Part shown: positions 28,287 through 37,045 of the stretch, piece after piece
How the letters are laid out: the number at the start of each line of letters is the position of its first letter
Numbering within the stretch: the first letter of the stretch is position 1
Source of the DNA: Actinotalea caeni
GTDB taxonomy: Bacteria > Actinomycetota > Actinomycetes > Actinomycetales > Beutenbergiaceae
Assembly: GCF_009733795.1 (NCBI RefSeq)
Contig: NZ_WNXX01000012.1
Coordinates: forward strand, 58,281 to 122,280
Length of the DNA: 64,000 nt
Direction of reading: 5' to 3'
Program-made: the position numbers and the translations under genes
The notes under the pieces: model-generated
Database searches by the model: none
Told to the model about the DNA's origin: nothing
The model's input: the letters and a program-made list of their open reading frames with translations, nothing else

Positions 28287-28485
28287 CGAGCGACGAAGGA
28301 GCGAGCGGCCCCCGGGAGGACGATGGGAGCCGGAGCGCGGCCGCGAGGCACGAGCGGGCGCCGACGGCGGCGCCTGCCGGGGGCGCGAGCGACGAAGGAG
28401 CGAGCGGCCCCCGGGAGGACGATGGGAGCCGGAGCGCGGCCGCGAGGCACGAGCGGGCGCCGACGGCGGCGCCTGCCGGGGGCGC
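28274..28485 (+). repeat. 99-bp tandem repeat grown from the tRNA-Arg 3' end
   Basis: Two perfect 99-bp units (starting at 28274 and 28373) plus 14 bases of a third (28472-28485). Each unit begins with the 3' part of the tRNA T-arm and acceptor stem. Within each unit CCGGGGGC and GCCCCCGG form an 8-bp inverted repeat about 26 bases apart, a possible terminator or processing hairpin. The region 28287-28635 holds no gene that I can support. Confidence 0.9.
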
Positions 28486-28635
28486 TGGCGTCCGCAGCAC
28501 CCGGGCGGAAGCGTCCACTGCACGAGCACCGCGCGGCCGCTGGGGCCACCGAGGGCCGCGCCGCCGACCGCGCATCCCATGAAGCCTCCGCAGCGGCGAC
28601 GACGCGGCCTGACATGCCGGTGCGTTGTGGACCCC

Positions 28636-29262
28636 CTACCCCTCCACCACCTCCACGACCCCACCAGGCGCCTCGAGCAGCTCGACCGTCCGCTCGGCGG
28701 CGGTGTCGACGTGGACCCGTGGGTGGTCGGGCGGCGTGGTCGGGTAGAAGGTGCCGGGCCCGTAGAGCTGGCCGTACCGCAGCACGACGCCGCCGACGCC
28801 GAGGACGGCGTCCTCGAGGCAGCGGACGGCGTCGGCACCCGGTCCCGGCGGCATCGTCCAGGCGACGCTCTGCGCGAGGATGCGGCGGCAGCCGGCGGCG
28901 GCTGCGGCGTCGAGCAGGTGGCGGGTGCCCTCGACGCGGATGCGGGCGTTGCCGGCGCGGCGGGCCGGCAGCTCGTCGGCGCTGTCCGGCAGGTCGGTGA
29001 GCTGGTGCACGACGACGTCCGGCGCGAACGCGGTGACGGCGGCGGTGAGCCCGGCGGCGTCGTAGACGTCGCACACGATGGGCTCGCCGCCTGCCTTCTC
29101 GACGAGGCCGGCGCGGGCCTCGCTGCGCGTCGTGCCCGCGACGACGTGGCCGGCTGCGGCGAGTCGCCTCACGACGCGGTTCCCGATGACGCCGGTGCCG
29201 CCTGCGACGAGGATGCGCAGCGGCTGCCCGGCCCGGTCGGTGGTGTCCTCGTGCGTGGTCAC
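28636..29262 (-). CDS. NAD-dependent epimerase/dehydratase family protein
   Basis: A 208-residue extended-SDR-like protein with GTGVIGNRVVRRLAAAGH as the nucleotide-binding loop and VVVHQLTDLPDSADELPAR as the active-site loop region. The catalytic Tyr-x-x-x-Lys is not clear: LAQSVAWTMPPG and LRYGQLYGPGTFYP replace it. It is shorter than usual family members (about 300), lacking the C-terminal substrate domain, so it may be a truncated or atypical member. GTG at 29262. Confidence 0.75.
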   Translation of the reverse strand: MTTHEDTTDRAGQPLRILVAGGTGVIGNRVVRRLAAAGHVVAGTTRSEARAGLVEKAGGEPIVCDVYDAAGLTAAVTAFAPDVVVHQLTDLPDSADELPARRAGNARIRVEGTRHLLDAAAAAGCRRILAQSVAWTMPPGPGADAVRCLEDAVLGVGGVVLRYGQLYGPGTFYPTTPPDHPRVHVDTAAERTVELLEAPGGVVEVVEG

Positions 29263-29552
29263 GGCACCACGGTAGGCGCCTCGCCCGGGCGCGGAGGCGC
29301 GGGCCCGACCGTCCACGAACGCACCCCCGGTCCGGCCTGTCCGGCGCAGCGGCCCGGGAGCGCCAGCCCCGAGATCGCTGCTGCCGTCGCGCCGCAGCGC
29401 CGCCGGTCGGACTCGAGGAGTCGTCACCCCTCGCTGGACGTCGGGAAGGCCCGGACCGGGTGGCTGAGCCGGTCGATCGTGACCTCGCCGATGATCGCGA
29501 CCGTCGCCGCGCAGCGGCTCGGCGACGTCATGACCGCGGAAGGTGGCGCGCT

Positions 29553-29625
29553 CCCGTCGCTCGACGGCGGCCCAACCCGTCGCGGCGTGGCGTCGCACCC
29601 ATCGAGCGACGGGTTCCCGCCACGC
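29553..29625. promoter_or_regulatory. Competing inverted repeats upstream of mgtE
   Basis: The arm at 29602-29615 can pair perfectly with either 29553-29564 (12 bp) or 29574-29583 (10 bp), but not both. A further 8-bp pair (29585-29592 with 29618-29625) would cross the second as a pseudoknot. It lies in the 449-base gene-free stretch 29263-29711. Whether it is transcribed is unknown. Confidence 0.45.
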
Positions 29626-29711
29626 GGGGTGAGACGGCGCGCCGCTGCTAGTGTCGCCACGTCGCCGGCGGCCGCCGCGACGCACGTCGACCGGAGCGGG
29701 GTGAGGGCTCG

Positions 29712-29774
29712 ATGAGTACCGACGCCAGTAGTCCGCGGCCGGTCGCCCCGCGACCCACGCCGCCGCCCGCCTGA
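29712..29774 (+). CDS. Proline-rich 20-codon leader ORF upstream of mgtE
   Basis: ATG to TGA encodes 20 residues, seven of them proline, ending in T-P-P-P-A. A GAGGG lies just upstream of the ATG. The stop is 155 bases before mgtE, with two strong hairpins in between. Proline-rich leader peptides such as MgtL make mRNA leaders of Mg2+ transporters respond to Mg2+ and proline through ribosome stalling or drop-off. That this one does so is an inference from position and composition; it could be chance in GC-rich DNA. Confidence 0.4.
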   Translation: MSTDASSPRPVAPRPTPPPA

Positions 29775-29804
29775 GCCGGCCTCCCGCGCCGTCTCCCCCG
29801 CTGC

Positions 29805-29858
29805 GCGACCGTTCCCGGTCGCCCGGTGCCACCGCGCCCGCCGCGTCGTCGCGGGCGC
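29805..29858 (+). promoter_or_regulatory. Two hairpins between leader ORF and mgtE
   Basis: A perfect 7-bp stem with a TTCC tetraloop (29805-29811 with 29816-29822) and a perfect 8-bp stem (29834-29841 with 29851-29858). Neither has a T-run. They occupy the untranslated region before mgtE and could terminate or pause transcription depending on leader translation. Confidence 0.5.
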
Positions 29859-29929
29859 CGCGCCGTCGGCCTGTGCCGCGCCGACGACCGCCCCATCGCC
29901 GTCAGCCGCCGTACCCCGAAGGAGGTGCC

Positions 29930-31288
29930 GTGCACACCGACCAGACCCTGGACGTCACCGCGCTCGACGAGAGGTTGCGCCGCACCCTCGGCGAGCAGGA
30001 CCTCGCCGCCGCGCGAGCCACGATGGCCGACGCCGGCCACGACGACCTCGTCGCGACGCTGGAGCGGCTGAGCTCCAAGCAGCGTGCGATCGCCTTCCGG
30101 CTGCTGCCCAAGGGCAGGGCGTTGGAGGTGTTCGAGAGCTTCCCGCCCTCGTTGCGCGGCGAGCTGGTGCAGGGTCTGCGCGACGCCGAGGTCGCCGAGA
30201 TCTTCGCCGCGCTCGAGCCCGACGACCGTGCGTGGCTGCTCGACGAGCTGCCGGCCTCGCTCGCGCCGAGGCTGCTGCGTGGCCTCTCGCCCCGCGAGCG
30301 CCGCCGCACGTCCGCGGTGCTCGGCTACCCGCAGGGCGCCATCGGGCGCCGGATGAGCCCCGAGTACGTCTCGGCCCGGCTCGACCACACCGCCGGGGAG
30401 GCGCTGCAGCGCGTCCGCGACCGCCTCGACGACGCCGAGACCGTCTACACGCTGCCGGTGCTCGACGGCGGCCGTCGCGTCGTGGGGGTGGTGAGCCTGC
30501 GTCGTCTGCTCGGGGCCGACCCCGCGACACCGGTCGCCGAGCTCATGCGGGACGCCCTCGTCGCGGCGGCCGACGAGGACGCCGAGGACGCGGCGCGCCG
30601 CTGCACCGACCAGGGTCTGCTGGCGCTGCCGGTCGTCGACCGGGAGTCGCGGCTGGTCGGGATCCTCACGATCGACGACGCCGTCCGCATCCTCGAGCAG
30701 GAGGAGAGCGAGGACGTCGCGCGCCAGGGTGGTGCCGAGCCGCTGCGCCGGCCGTACCTGTCGACGCCGATCCTCAGCATCGTCCGCTCGCGCGTCGTGT
30801 GGCTGCTGGTGCTCGCCGTCGGCGCGACGCTGACCGTGCAGGTGCTGTCGCTGTTCGAGGCGACGCTCGAGCAGGTCACGGTGCTCGCGCTGTTCGTGCC
30901 GCTGCTGATCGGCACCGGCGGCAACACCGGCAACCAGGCCGCCACGACCGTCACGCGCGCGCTCGCGCTGCAGGAGGTGCGGCCGCGCGACGTCGCCCGG
31001 ATCGTCGGGCGCGAGCTGCGGGTGGGGCTCGCGCTCGGGGCGCTGCTCGGCGGCCTCGGGCTCGCCGTCACCTCGCTCGTCTACGACGCGCGCGTCGGTC
31101 TGGTCATCGGGCTGACGATGCTGGCGGTGTGCACGATGGCGGCGACGGTCGGGGGCATGATGCCGGTGGTCGCGCGGACGGTGCGCGTGGACCCGGCGGT
31201 GTTCTCCAACCCGTTCATCACGACGTTCGTCGACGCCACCGGGCTGGTCGTCTACTTCCTGGTCGCGAAGGCGGTGCTGCAGATCTGA
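29930..31288 (+). CDS. mgtE: MgtE magnesium transporter
   Basis: A 452-residue protein with the full MgtE plan: an N domain of superhelical repeats (ELVQGLRDAEVAEIFAALE; DDRAWLLDELPA), two CBS domains (about 135-255), a plug helix and five membrane helices. The selectivity segment PLLIGTGGNTGNQAATTV lies in the second helix region. It is a homodimeric Mg2+ channel gated by cytoplasmic Mg2+. The GTG at 29930 follows AAGGAGGTGCC, one of the strongest ribosome sites in the window. Transcript leader features are listed separately. Confidence 0.96.
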   Translation: MHTDQTLDVTALDERLRRTLGEQDLAAARATMADAGHDDLVATLERLSSKQRAIAFRLLPKGRALEVFESFPPSLRGELVQGLRDAEVAEIFAALEPDDRAWLLDELPASLAPRLLRGLSPRERRRTSAVLGYPQGAIGRRMSPEYVSARLDHTAGEALQRVRDRLDDAETVYTLPVLDGGRRVVGVVSLRRLLGADPATPVAELMRDALVAAADEDAEDAARRCTDQGLLALPVVDRESRLVGILTIDDAVRILEQEESEDVARQGGAEPLRRPYLSTPILSIVRSRVVWLLVLAVGATLTVQVLSLFEATLEQVTVLALFVPLLIGTGGNTGNQAATTVTRALALQEVRPRDVARIVGRELRVGLALGALLGGLGLAVTSLVYDARVGLVIGLTMLAVCTMAATVGGMMPVVARTVRVDPAVFSNPFITTFVDATGLVVYFLVAKAVLQI

Positions 31289-31294
31289 GCGTGC

Positions 31295-31549
31295 TCAGCG
31301 CTCCAGCACGACGACGTCGACCCCGCGCAGGCTGAGGTAGCGGCGGTCGCCGGCGTCCACGAGGGTGAGGAGCACGTGGTCGCACGAGGCGCAGCGCGCC
31401 ACCAGCCCCGGGGCATCGGTGTACACGACGGCCTGCCCGAGCGCGGCGTCGGCGCCGCAGCCGCCGCAGCGGCACACCAGCCCGGTGACCTCGGGCACGA
31501 GCACCTCGGCCAGGGCACCGGCGAGCACGTTGCCGTCCAGGTGGGTCAT
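31295..31549 (-). CDS. Small zinc-ribbon protein (DUF6510-like)
   Basis: An 84-residue protein with cysteine clusters CRCGGCG (residues 26-32) and CASC (53-56), a zinc-ribbon arrangement. It starts MTHLDGNVLAGALAEVL, ends in a beta-rich segment, and overlaps the upstream ferredoxin-reductase gene by ATGA. It is the last gene of the three-gene minus-strand unit with a molybdopterin oxidoreductase. Its role is unknown; binding a metal or assisting the redox partners is an inference. Confidence 0.75.
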   Translation of the reverse strand: MTHLDGNVLAGALAEVLVPEVTGLVCRCGGCGADAALGQAVVYTDAPGLVARCASCDHVLLTLVDAGDRRYLSLRGVDVVVLER

Positions 31550-32303
31550 CGCACGCCTCCGAAGCGCTCGGTGAGGATGTCCTGCTGCGCGTGCCCCAGC
31601 TCCTCGAGCCAGGGCACCACCGTCTCGACGAAGCCGGTCGAGCCGCACACGTAGACGCGGGGCCGCTCGGTCGCCGGCACGGTCACGGCGGCGAGCGCGT
31701 CGCGAGTCACCCGCCCGACCGGTGCCGACCACCCGGCGGGAGCGCGGCGGGTGTAGACGAGGTCGAGCCGGAACGTCTCCCCCACGAGCGCGTCGAGCTC
31801 GGCGCGGAAGAACACGTCCTCGGGCGTGCGGACCGAGTACAGCAGCCGGAACGGGGTCCGGTCCGCCGCGGCGTCGTGCGCGACCGCCATCGCGTACAGC
31901 GGCACGACCCCGGAGCCACCCGCGACCAGCTGCACCGGCCGGGTGCTCTCGCCCGGCCGCCAGTGGAAGAACGATCCGAGCGGCCCAAGCACCTCGAGCA
32001 CGTCGCCCGCGCGGACGTCGCGCACGAGGAACGGCGACACCTCGCCGTCGGGCACCTCGTCGACGGCGAGGACGACGTGGCCGGGCCCGGAGCGGGCGAT
32101 CGAGTACGAGCGGGTGGCCTGGTAGCCGTCGGGCGCGGTGAGCCGCAGGTCGAGGTGGCTGCCGGGGTCGCTGCCGGGCCAGCCGGGCACGTCGAGCAGC
32201 AGCCGGGTCGCGGTGGGCGTCTCCGGGCGGACCTCGGCGACGGTGGCGACGTACCACGCGGGGCGGGGCCGGCCCCGGCGCGCAACCGGCGCCGTCTCGA
32301 CGC

Positions 32304-32307
<4 letters not shown>
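31546..32307 (-). CDS. Ferredoxin-NADP-type FAD-binding reductase
   Basis: A 253-residue flavoprotein: FAD-binding beta-barrel with RSYSIARS (the RxYS motif), the PLGSFFHW segment, then the NAD(P) domain with VAGGSGVVPLYAMA and the C-terminal VYVCGSTGFVETV. It lacks a 2Fe-2S domain. It likely passes electrons between NAD(P)H and the molybdopterin protein encoded just upstream (GTGA overlap). Starts with GTG. Confidence 0.9.
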
Positions 32308-32897
<590 letters not shown>

Positions 32898-33025
32898 CGC
32901 TCGCTCCGTCCTCGCGCCCGGCTGGGATGCGCCGAACGCTACTCCCGGGCCACCGCCCTCGACCAGGGGGTTCGAGGGATCTGGGATCTGCGCCGCAGAC
33001 GCACCGGTGCCGCCATACTCCGGTC

Positions 33026-33529
33026 ATGAGGGTCGGCCGGCTCCTGGCGGCCGCTGCGCTGCTGGTGGCGGCCGGGTGCGCCGCCACGCCCGACGACGCC
33101 GAGGACGGGGACGTGCTCGGCGAGCCCCCGACCGTCGTCGTGGCGGGCGACGGCACCGAGCTCGCGCTCCAGGCCTGGGCCTGGTGCTGGACGGACGCGA
33201 CGTCCGGCGGCTGCGCCGACGGCGCACCGCCCGACCACCCGGCCTCGATCGGCTCGCCCGACGCCGTCGAGATCACCTTCCCGCACGAGGGCTGGTGGTT
33301 CCGCGCCACCCTCGTCGAGAGCACGACCGACGACTGCCCGCGCCACATCCTGACGAACCTCTCCCGGGAGACGGCGACCACGCACCGCCTCGAACCCGTC
33401 GGCCCTGCGGGGACCTGGACCGTGGAGCTGGTCGGCGACGGTCCCGAGGGCGATCTCGTCGTGACGTTCCTGTGGGACACACCCGTCGACGGCCCCGTTC
33501 CCGCCGAGCAGACCGGCGGCTGCGGCTGA
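33026..33529 (+). CDS. Putative lipoprotein of unknown function
   Basis: A 167-residue protein with a short signal peptide and lipobox LLVAAGC (Cys18). The mature part has conserved-looking aromatic and cysteine positions ([22 protein letters not shown]) and a beta-rich pattern with a C-terminal GGCG. I do not recognise the family. CATACT lies 6 bases before the ATG, so transcription probably starts at or near the start codon. It diverges from the molybdopterin trio. Confidence 0.8.
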   Translation: MRVGRLLAAAALLVAAGCAATPDDAEDGDVLGEPPTVVVAGDGTELALQAWAWCWTDATSGGCADGAPPDHPASIGSPDAVEITFPHEGWWFRATLVESTTDDCPRHILTNLSRETATTHRLEPVGPAGTWTVELVGDGPEGDLVVTFLWDTPVDGPVPAEQTGGCG

Positions 33530-33581
33530 GGGTCGGGCCGCGGGGCGCGCGGACACCGCCGGTTCCTGCCACGATGTGCTC

Positions 33582-34382
33582 GTGACGAACCAGCGCCCGA
33601 TCGAGACCTGGCTGACCGACATGGACGGCGTCCTCGTGCACGAGGACTCCCCCATCCCCGGCGCCGCCGAGTTCATCACCGCGCTCCAGGAGAGCGGCCG
33701 CCGCTTCCTGGTGCTGACCAACAACTCGATCTACACCGCGCGCGACCTCGCGGTGCGGCTGCGCCGCAGCGGCATCCCGGTGCCGGAGCAGGCGATCTGG
33801 ACCTCCGCGATGGCGACCGCGCGGTTCCTCGACGACCAGCGCCCCGGCGGCAGCGCCTTCGTGCTCGGCGAGGCCGGTCTCGCGACCGCCCTGCACGACG
33901 TCGGCTACGTCATGACCGAGACCGACCCCGACTACGTCGTGCTCGGCGAGACCCGGACCTACTCGTTCGAGGCGATCACGAAGGCGATCCGTCTCATCGA
34001 GGGCGGCGCCCGCTTCATCGCCACCAACCCCGACCCGACGGGACCGAGCCTGCAGGGCACGCTGCCTGCGACGGGCAGCGTCGCCGCGCTCATCAGCACG
34101 GCCACGCAGCGCACGCCGTACTACGTCGGCAAGCCGAACCCGCTGATGATGCGCTCGGCGCTCAACCAGCTCGAGGCGCACTCCGAGACCACCGTGATGA
34201 TCGGCGACCGCATGGACACCGACGTCATCAGCGGCCTCGAGGCGGGCCTGCGCACCGTGCTCGTGCGGACCGGCTCCACCCGGCCGGGGCAGGTCGAGAC
34301 GTTCCCCTACCGGCCCACGCGCGTCGTCGACTCGATCGCCGACCTGGTGCCGCTGGCGTCGGACCCCGACGCGGTGCTCTGA
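33582..34382 (+). CDS. HAD-IIA family sugar phosphatase (NagD-like)
   Basis: A 266-residue HAD hydrolase: motif I is [11 protein letters not shown], motif [13 protein letters not shown], the lysine [11 protein letters not shown], and the acidic motif [17 protein letters not shown]. The large C2A cap between motifs II and III fits the NagD/PNPase-like IIA class, which dephosphorylates sugar phosphates or nucleotides. GTG 33582 is chosen; GTG 33576, two codons earlier, is equally possible. Confidence 0.92.
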   Translation: MTNQRPIETWLTDMDGVLVHEDSPIPGAAEFITALQESGRRFLVLTNNSIYTARDLAVRLRRSGIPVPEQAIWTSAMATARFLDDQRPGGSAFVLGEAGLATALHDVGYVMTETDPDYVVLGETRTYSFEAITKAIRLIEGGARFIATNPDPTGPSLQGTLPATGSVAALISTATQRTPYYVGKPNPLMMRSALNQLEAHSETTVMIGDRMDTDVISGLEAGLRTVLVRTGSTRPGQVETFPYRPTRVVDSIADLVPLASDPDAVL

Positions 34383-34494
34383 CGCCGGCCCGACGGCGCG
34401 GCTCCCCCGCCCGCTAGGGTCGTGACGGCGCGGGGACCGCTCGGGGGTGCCGCCGTCCGGGCCGCACACGGCCTCGCGCCGGAGCGGAGGACCG

Positions 34495-35625
34495 ATGCCG
34501 AGGACCCGTCACGCCGCCGGCCTGCTGGCCGCGGCGCTGCTGGTGACGGTGACCGCGTGCGACAGCGACGGCGGTGACGGCGGGTGGGGCTCGGGCTCCG
34601 CGTGGTCGGTGCAGGGTGCGCTCGCGCAGCTGCCCGCCGCCGCGCCCGACGCCACGGTCCTGGTCCAGGCGGGCGACCTCGTCACGGCGAGCGAGGCGGC
34701 CGGCGTCGAGCGCCCGGATGACCTCGACGGCCAGGCCCTGGTGGACTGGCTCGGACCGCTGACGGGTGGCCCGGGCGCCGAGGAGGCGCTCGTGTTCGTG
34801 CCGATCGCCTCGCTCTTCAACGCGCCCCGGCTGCTCCAGCACGAGGAGTTCGCCGACGAGCTCGGCTTCTCGGTGCTCGACGCCGAGGCGTTCGTCGAGC
34901 AGTCGACTCCGCCCGCGACGTTCGCGGTGGTCGCCGGCGACCTGGACGGCGCCCTGCGCGACGACCTGCCCGAGGTGGCCGACGGCGTCGTCACGGCCGG
35001 CGAGGGCGAGGACCTCGCCACCGACGTCGCGAACCAGACGGTCGCGCGACCGCTCGGCATGCCGCTGCGCCTCGCCGAGCGGCCCGGGCTGGTCGCCGCC
35101 TCCCCCGGCACGACCGCGGTCGCCGACTGGGTCGCCGGGCCGGAGCGGACGCTGGCCGACCACGACGAGCTGGGCGCCGTGGCGTCGGCCCTCGACGACG
35201 CCGACGTCGTCGCCGCCGCGCTCGCGACGGGATCGTCGATGGCGCTCGCCGACGCGCTCGGCGAGACCGGTTCGCCCGAGCAGGTGGCCGCGCTCGAGGC
35301 CGACCTGGGCGCGGTGCTGCCGCCCGAGCCGTTCCGGACCGTGGGCATCGGGTGGGGCGTCGAGGACGGCGCGGCCGACGTCGCGATCGCCTACCACTTC
35401 GGGTCCGAGGAGGCCGCGGAGTCGGCTGCGCCGGCGTTCGAGGCGATGTTCGCCGAGGGCGACACGCTCGTCAGCCGCCAGCCGCTGTCGGAGCTGCTCA
35501 CGCTCGACGGCGTCGACCGCGACGGCCCGGTGGTGGTGCTCGACCTGTCGCTGCCCGACGGCGTGGGCCCGCGCGTGGTGTTCGACCTCTACGTCAGCCG
35601 CGACCTGCCGTTCGCGCACCGGTGA
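34495..35625 (+). CDS. Putative lipoprotein, DUF3352-like
   Basis: A 376-residue secreted protein with signal peptide and lipobox TVTAC (Cys22), then a Gly/Ser linker and a long acidic, Ala-rich globular part (PAAAPDATVLVQAGDLVTAS; VVAGDLDGALRDDLP; VAIAYHFGSEEAAESAAP). It recalls DUF3352-type proteins of actinobacteria, but I cannot assign a function. ATG with GGAGGA upstream. Followed closely by orn. Confidence 0.75.
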   Translation: MPRTRHAAGLLAAALLVTVTACDSDGGDGGWGSGSAWSVQGALAQLPAAAPDATVLVQAGDLVTASEAAGVERPDDLDGQALVDWLGPLTGGPGAEEALVFVPIASLFNAPRLLQHEEFADELGFSVLDAEAFVEQSTPPATFAVVAGDLDGALRDDLPEVADGVVTAGEGEDLATDVANQTVARPLGMPLRLAERPGLVAASPGTTAVADWVAGPERTLADHDELGAVASALDDADVVAAALATGSSMALADALGETGSPEQVAALEADLGAVLPPEPFRTVGIGWGVEDGAADVAIAYHFGSEEAAESAAPAFEAMFAEGDTLVSRQPLSELLTLDGVDRDGPVVVLDLSLPDGVGPRVVFDLYVSRDLPFAHR

Positions 35626-35667
35626 CCGCGACGACCGCCGTCACGACCGCTGACTAAGGTGACCCGG

Positions 35668-36306
35668 GTGAGTGCAACGGACGCGATCGTGTGGGTCGAC
35701 TGCGAGATGACGGGGCTCGACCTGGCCAAGGACGCGCTGGTGGAGATCGCCGTCGTCGTCACCGACTCCGAGCTGAAGCCCCTGGGCGGGGGCATCGATC
35801 TCGTCATCGCGCCGCCGCCGGGCGTGGTCGACACGATGCTGCCGGTGGTGCGGGAGATGCACACGGCCTCCGGGCTCATCGACGAGCTCGAGCACGGCAT
35901 CCCGCTGGCCGACGCCCAGGAGCAGGCGCTCGACTACATCCGGCAGTTCGTGCCCGAGCCGCGCAAGGCGCCGCTCGCGGGCAACTCGGTCGGCACCGAC
36001 AAGACGTTCCTCGACCGTGACATGCCGGACCTGGTGCAGCACCTGCACTACCGGATCATCGACGTGTCCTCGATCAAGGAGCTGGCGCGCCGCTGGTACC
36101 CGCGGGCGTACTTCAACGCGCCCGCCAAGGCCGGCGGGCACCGGGCCCTCGCCGACATCCTCGAGAGCATCGACGAGCTGCGCTACTACCGCGCGGTGCT
36201 GTTCCCGCCGGACCCCGGGCCGGACTCCGCGACCGCCAAGCGCGTCGCCGCCGAGGTGCTGTCCTCGCGCACCGTGCTGCCGCCGTCGGCGGGCGCGGCG
36301 GGGTGA
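35668..36306 (+). CDS. orn: Oligoribonuclease
   Basis: A 212-residue DEDDh exonuclease. Exo I is VWVDCEMTGLDLAKDALVEI, Exo II LAGNSVGTDKTFLDRDMP, and Exo III ends HRALADILESIDEL with the catalytic His and Asp. Orn degrades 2-5-nt RNA and pGpG to mononucleotides. GTG 35668 follows AAGG; GTG 35659 is possible. The C-terminal 30 residues are Ala-rich and variable. It is followed by tRNA-His. Confidence 0.96.
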   Translation: MSATDAIVWVDCEMTGLDLAKDALVEIAVVVTDSELKPLGGGIDLVIAPPPGVVDTMLPVVREMHTASGLIDELEHGIPLADAQEQALDYIRQFVPEPRKAPLAGNSVGTDKTFLDRDMPDLVQHLHYRIIDVSSIKELARRWYPRAYFNAPAKAGGHRALADILESIDELRYYRAVLFPPDPGPDSATAKRVAAEVLSSRTVLPPSAGAAG

Positions 36307-36390
36307 CGCGGCGCACGTCCTGAGCACCCTCGCGGCCCGGTACACTGGCCGTCGTCGCGTGACGCGGGTGCCCCACGTCGCGTGCGCATG

Positions 36391-36466
36391 GTGGGTATAG
36401 CTCAGCTGGTAGAGCGCCTGGTTGTGGTCCAGGAGGTCGCGGGTTCAAGCCCCGTTACTCACCCCA
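36391..36466 (+). tRNA. tRNA-His (anticodon GTG)
   Basis: Acceptor GTGGGTA pairs with TACTCAC, anticodon loop TTGTGGT gives GTG, T arm is CGGG-TTCAAGC-CCCG, and CCA is encoded. A G precedes the acceptor (36390), matching the G-1 of tRNA-His opposite C73. Confidence 0.95.
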
Positions 36467-36526
36467 GCGGACGAGGTGCGGACCCGATCGGGTCCGCACC
36501 TCGCGTCGTCTCCGGGCTCGCCGCCG

Positions 36527-36922
36527 TCAGGCGACGGCGATCGCCTCGAGCTCGACCATGAGGCCCGGGATCGCCAACCGCTCGACCTGCAGCATCGTCG
36601 TCGTCGGAGCGACCCCCGCGGCTGCCAGCCGCCCCGCCAGCACGCCGTACTCGGGCATCAGAGCGTCGACGTCGGTCGTGTAGACGGCGACGCGGACGAG
36701 ATCGGCCAGCGTCATGCCCGCCTCCCGCAGCACCGCCTCCAGGTTGTCGACGGCGACGCCGAGCTGTGCGCCCATGTCGCCGGGGTGCGTGGGACGTCCG
36801 TCGACGGCGGTCGCCGCCTGCCCCGAGACGTACAGCGTGCGGCTCGCGCCCGAGACCACCTCACCCTGGTTGAAGCCCAGCCCCAGCGACCACGAGACGG
36901 GGTTGACCGCCACTCGCTCCAT
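36527..36922 (-). CDS. RidA/YjgF family protein
   Basis: A 131-residue protein with the RidA fold: GEVVSGASRTLYVSGQAATAVDG, the AVDNLEAVLREAGMTLADLVRVAVYTTD helix-strand, and the C-terminal VERLAIPGLMVELEAIAVA. The arginine that binds the carboxylate in true enamine deaminases is not obvious (VERLAIPG replaces VxRLPxP), so it may belong to a subgroup without deaminase activity. GGAGGAACG precedes the ATG. It diverges from the WYL regulator, a likely controller. Confidence 0.88.
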   Translation of the reverse strand: MERVAVNPVSWSLGLGFNQGEVVSGASRTLYVSGQAATAVDGRPTHPGDMGAQLGVAVDNLEAVLREAGMTLADLVRVAVYTTDVDALMPEYGVLAGRLAAAGVAPTTTMLQVERLAIPGLMVELEAIAVA

Positions 36923-37007
36923 CGTTCCTCCTTCGTGCGGGTGCCCCCGGCGGCGCCGCTCGCCGCGCGCTCGGGGCACCCGCAGCACCAGCGTCCCGAC
37001 GAAGCAC

Positions 37008-37020
37008 GACACCTTGTGTC
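37008..37020. promoter_or_regulatory. Palindrome between RidA-family and WYL-regulator genes
   Basis: GACAC-CTT-GTGTC lies in the 123-base divergent region, 26 bases before the regulator start. It is a candidate operator for the WYL regulator. Confidence 0.4.
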
Positions 37021-37045
37021 ACCCTTTCTGGTAGACCCTGGGACG

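Noticed and set aside
28300..28490. A coding repeat protein in the 99-bp tandem repeat (33-residue periods)
   Set aside because: The period is divisible by three, so both strands stay open, but there is no start with a ribosome site and the unit includes tRNA sequence.
24266..28582. A 1438-codon plus-strand open frame across the ssb-GTPase region
   Set aside because: It is antisense to three well-supported genes, has repetitive low-complexity Ala/Arg/Gly translation and no domain; long shadow frames are expected in DNA this GC-rich.
29263..29711. A gene in the stretch before the mgtE leader, on either strand
   Set aside because: The available frames have Arg/Pro-rich translations, no ribosome site and no homology that I recognise; inverted repeats explain the structure better.
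29500..29930. An M-box magnesium riboswitch upstream of mgtE
   Set aside because: Only a GTGAGGGCTC fragment resembles it; the conserved GCTGCC, GTCGAGAGACGCC and GTCAACAG blocks are absent.
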